A DNA stretch of 64,000 nt, from positions 25,004,641 through 25,068,640 of the forward strand of contig CM041294.1 of NCBI GenBank assembly GCA_023052935.1, written 5' to 3'. This stretch comes from Piezodorus guildinii (taxonomy: Eukaryota; Arthropoda; Insecta; Hemiptera; Pentatomidae). Positions 61,500-64,000 of this stretch are shown here, piece after piece; positions within the stretch are counted from its first letter, which is position 1, and the number at the start of each line of letters is the position of its first letter. A program made the translations under genes and the position numbers. Below the pieces are notes generated by a model, which saw only the letters and a program-made list of their open reading frames with translations, did no database searches and was not told where the DNA came from.

Positions 61500-64000
61500 T
61501 CCTTTGTTTAAAAAATTTAGGAATTATCTGTTCAAAATCCAAGGCTTAAAGGATTAGGAGGTGTGTACCGATGTTGGGATGAAAAGGAGTGGGGGAAGGC
61601 CAAAGCTTTCCGAGTATGAGGGTAATCCAGATCTGGGTAGACCATAGTTGTTGATTAAAATTAAGTAATCGTCCGGACAGGTAAATAACCGTCTGAGATG
61701 GCGCAAAAACAATTGTAAATGCTGAAAATATTATGTATAAAAAATAAATTTCCGACCGTAATAGGTCGAAAATGAAGTTTTATATCATTGTGTATATAAA
61801 TATTTATGCTTCAAACATGGTGGCGCCATAAAACAAAATGGCGGTTGGGCACACTCAGCCTCTACAAAACATTATTGGGAAGATAACATATACAATCCCA
61901 AAGGAATAGGAGCTGCACCCTGTTGGACATATTACAAAATAGAGTGGGTGCTGCGCTCTTGCGGATATTTTATAAGGTAATGTATGTTCTGCGACTAAGT
62001 TAGGAGACAATTAAATTAAATAAGAAAGGTATAGAAATATTACCGAAAATTATACTATTGAACATGCTACTAAATTTTCATTTATTGAGAAGGTTATGTA
62101 ACAGTTAGGAAGGCTTAAAAAAAAAAAGAAAAAAGAAAGTAAACTTGACAATGGGTCCGCGATTATCATCAGAACTAAGCGGGAGGAACTTTCGGATATT
62201 TAAATTATAAGTACAATGAGTAAGCTAGCGAGTACCATCGGAACTAACCGGGAGGAACTTTTGCATGCGTAAAATATAAGTACAATGAGTAGGTTAGCAA
62301 GTGTCATCGGACTTCGCCGGATCAAACTTTCAGATGCTTAAAATAGAGCACCGATTAGAGATGGGTATGAATGATAAGAACAGGGTCCCAGGGTCACGTG
62401 ATTCAAAAGGGAATTGTATGTTAGTTACGTTTAGGTCGAAATGTTGATTGAATTTATATAAATACAATTAGTAGGTTAGCGATGACCACCGGACCTAGCC
62501 GGAAGGAACTTTCAAATCCATAAAATGGAGCAATTTGATTAGCTGATTAGAAAAAGGCATGAACAATAAGGGGATGTGTTCATAGGTCACGTGATTAATA
62601 GTGGGCGTCGTATACTAGTTAAAGTTAGATAGAGGTGTTTATTGAAATTTTCTGTCATAACGTACTATTTTTATTATGTTTTTAAAGATTAAAAATTCAA
62701 AATCAAAGAGCTGAAGGCTCAATATTGAACTGAAAAAGGTTCTAAACTTTGATTACTTAACGACTATATAATGATGCGATAAACTCGTGTACTACGAAAT
62801 AATTACGATGTAGTGTATCATTATTCACGGCTATATTATTGATAATACCTTAGCAAGAGATAACACTAGTTAGTTGTTTTTTCGATAGAATTAACGATAT
62901 CATTGTTTATTTCTTTCGGAAGGATTAGAGATTGTCCAACTAGGTGAGGTAGAAGACCGAAGCCGGCCGAGACGAACTCTTCCGAAAACATCGCGAAATA
63001 GCAATTCTAAAGCAGAATTGTTAATGATAAGTAAACAATACATAGAAAAGGTAAAAAAATGGTCTAAGAAGTTGAGAAAACAATTAAAACGGTTGAAAAA
63101 ATATATAAAAAAATTATATTCTCCTACCGAAATAGGTACAAGTTTTATATTATTATATATTTATACTTTCCGCAATTATTAGAACAAAGTTGATATTTAC
63201 GTCTTAAATTTATCTTGTTTACGATTAAATCTTTTTACTATACTAAGAGATAAAACGTACAAAATCCGCATTATATTTATATATATACTTAAGAGGAGAA
63301 AAAGTTTTAGAGCTTAAGGAACCCAGTATCGCTACTTAAATTGTAGGATTAAGGATCAAAGTTCAAAGCTGTATAGGATTAAAAAAGTCTATAACGATGT
63401 TTATATTAAAGCCATCAGGAAGGTTCAAAGTCCATGGTCCAAGAGCTTAAGGAACCTTTTATCGCTATTTAAATAGTAGGATTAAGGACCAAAGTTCAAA
63501 GCTGTATAGTATTAAGAAGGTCTATAACGATGTTTATATTGAAGCCGTTAAGAGGGTTCTAAGTCCATGTTTACGTTTCAATTATCAACATGCTTAAACA
63601 TGATCCAAACCTGTTTGTACGTGTTCATACCCTTTTAAATTATTGCAACGGTGGCGTCATAAAACAAAATGGCGGCTGAAAAAACTTACTTGAAAAAGTA
63701 TAAAATATTATTGGAAAGATAACATAAAATATTCCGGAGAGATGCACTCTGGTGGGCACATTAAAAAGTAGAGCTGGTGCTGCGCTCTTGCGGATTCTTT
63801 AGAAATGGAGTATGTTCTGCGACTATGTGAAGAGAAAATAAAAGTAAACAAACAGTGGAAATGTTAATACCTATTGAACATGCTTCTGAATTTGTAAACA
63901 AAGAGGAAGTTTCAGAACATAAAGTAAGCACATACGAAGCTAAAATGTAAACATTGGAAAGGTTTTGTAACAGCAAGGGAGGTTTCCGAAAATGTAAACA
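61500..64000 (-). repeat. Right-arm copy of the regulatory-like region
   Basis: It mirrors 51592-54090. It holds both CGCCATTTTG boxes (about 61820-61845 and 63650-63680), CACGTG at 62395-62400 and 62588-62593, the 25-bp motif cluster (about 62150-62510), the 132-bp tandem pair (63297-63569) and the start of the 50-bp tandem array at the window edge. The 71-codon frame at 63761-63976 mirrors the one at 51616-51831 and is not supported as a gene. Confidence 0.8.

Larger units (their letters stand above)
57860..64000 (-). repeat. Right arm of giant inverted repeat (cut by window edge)
   Basis: This is the reverse complement of 51592-57719 with few differences. It contains the second copies of both genes. 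It continues past the window. Confidence 0.95.

Noticed and set aside
51592..64000. Polinton/Maverick element
   Set aside because: No integrase, polymerase, protease, ATPase or capsid gene is visible in at least 6.1 kb of arm.
1..64000. CRISPR arrays, bacterial operons or rRNA genes
   Set aside because: No regularly spaced direct repeats with unique spacers, no operon-like gene packing and no rRNA sequence were seen; the window is clearly eukaryotic.

Overview
The window is eukaryotic, AT-rich and dominated by transposable elements, with long introns, GT-AG splice sites, tRNA-derived SINEs, several LINE lineages, mariner and Penelope relics and an LTR retrotransposon. The mix (S6KL/RSKR-like kinase, mitochondrial Na+/Ca2+ exchanger, CsRn1-like Gypsy, mariner, Penelope) fits an arthropod. 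The exact taxon cannot be read from the sequence.

Layout. Positions 1-11200 are repeats: seven copies of one interspersed family occur in the window (five of them here), with two decayed LINEs and a Penelope-like element whose ends carry hammerhead-ribozyme-like cores. At 11229-12563 (+) lie the last two recognisable exons of a serine/threonine kinase resembling S6KL/RSKR. From 41272 back to 16016 (-) runs a 15-exon gene for a mitochondrial Na+/Ca2+ exchanger of the NCLX/SLC8B1 type. Every splice junction could be phased, 564 residues are visible, and only the extreme 5' end is uncertain (a candidate first exon lies at 48660-48704). Its introns hold most of the SINEs, LINEs and mariner relics, several with clear target-site duplications. 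The kinase and the exchanger are tail to tail. At 42362-47125 (+) is an intact Ty3/Gypsy element with 352-bp LTRs that differ at one visible site, a tRNA-Trp primer site, gag, and pol in the -1 frame.

From about 51.6 kb to the right edge the window is a giant inverted repeat. Two arms of at least 6.1 kb, nearly identical, face each other across about 140 bp of unique sequence centred near 57.79 kb. Each arm carries the same two converging genes: an intron-less 213-residue protein with two C2HC zinc fingers, and a 103-residue small protein whose start codon lies on an 8-nt first coding exon. Each arm also carries an unusually dense non-coding region: tandem repeats, CACGTG boxes, CGCCATTTTG boxes, a repeated 25-bp motif and a duplicated regulatory module. 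In the left arm, just outside the part confirmed as inverted repeat, there is a five-copy array of TATA-like promoter units. The gene pair and architecture suggest a virus-like or large DNA mobile element, possibly a head-to-head junction. This is the best candidate for an undescribed system here. No polymerase, capsid, integrase or helicase is visible, and the right arm is cut by the window edge, so its identity stays open.
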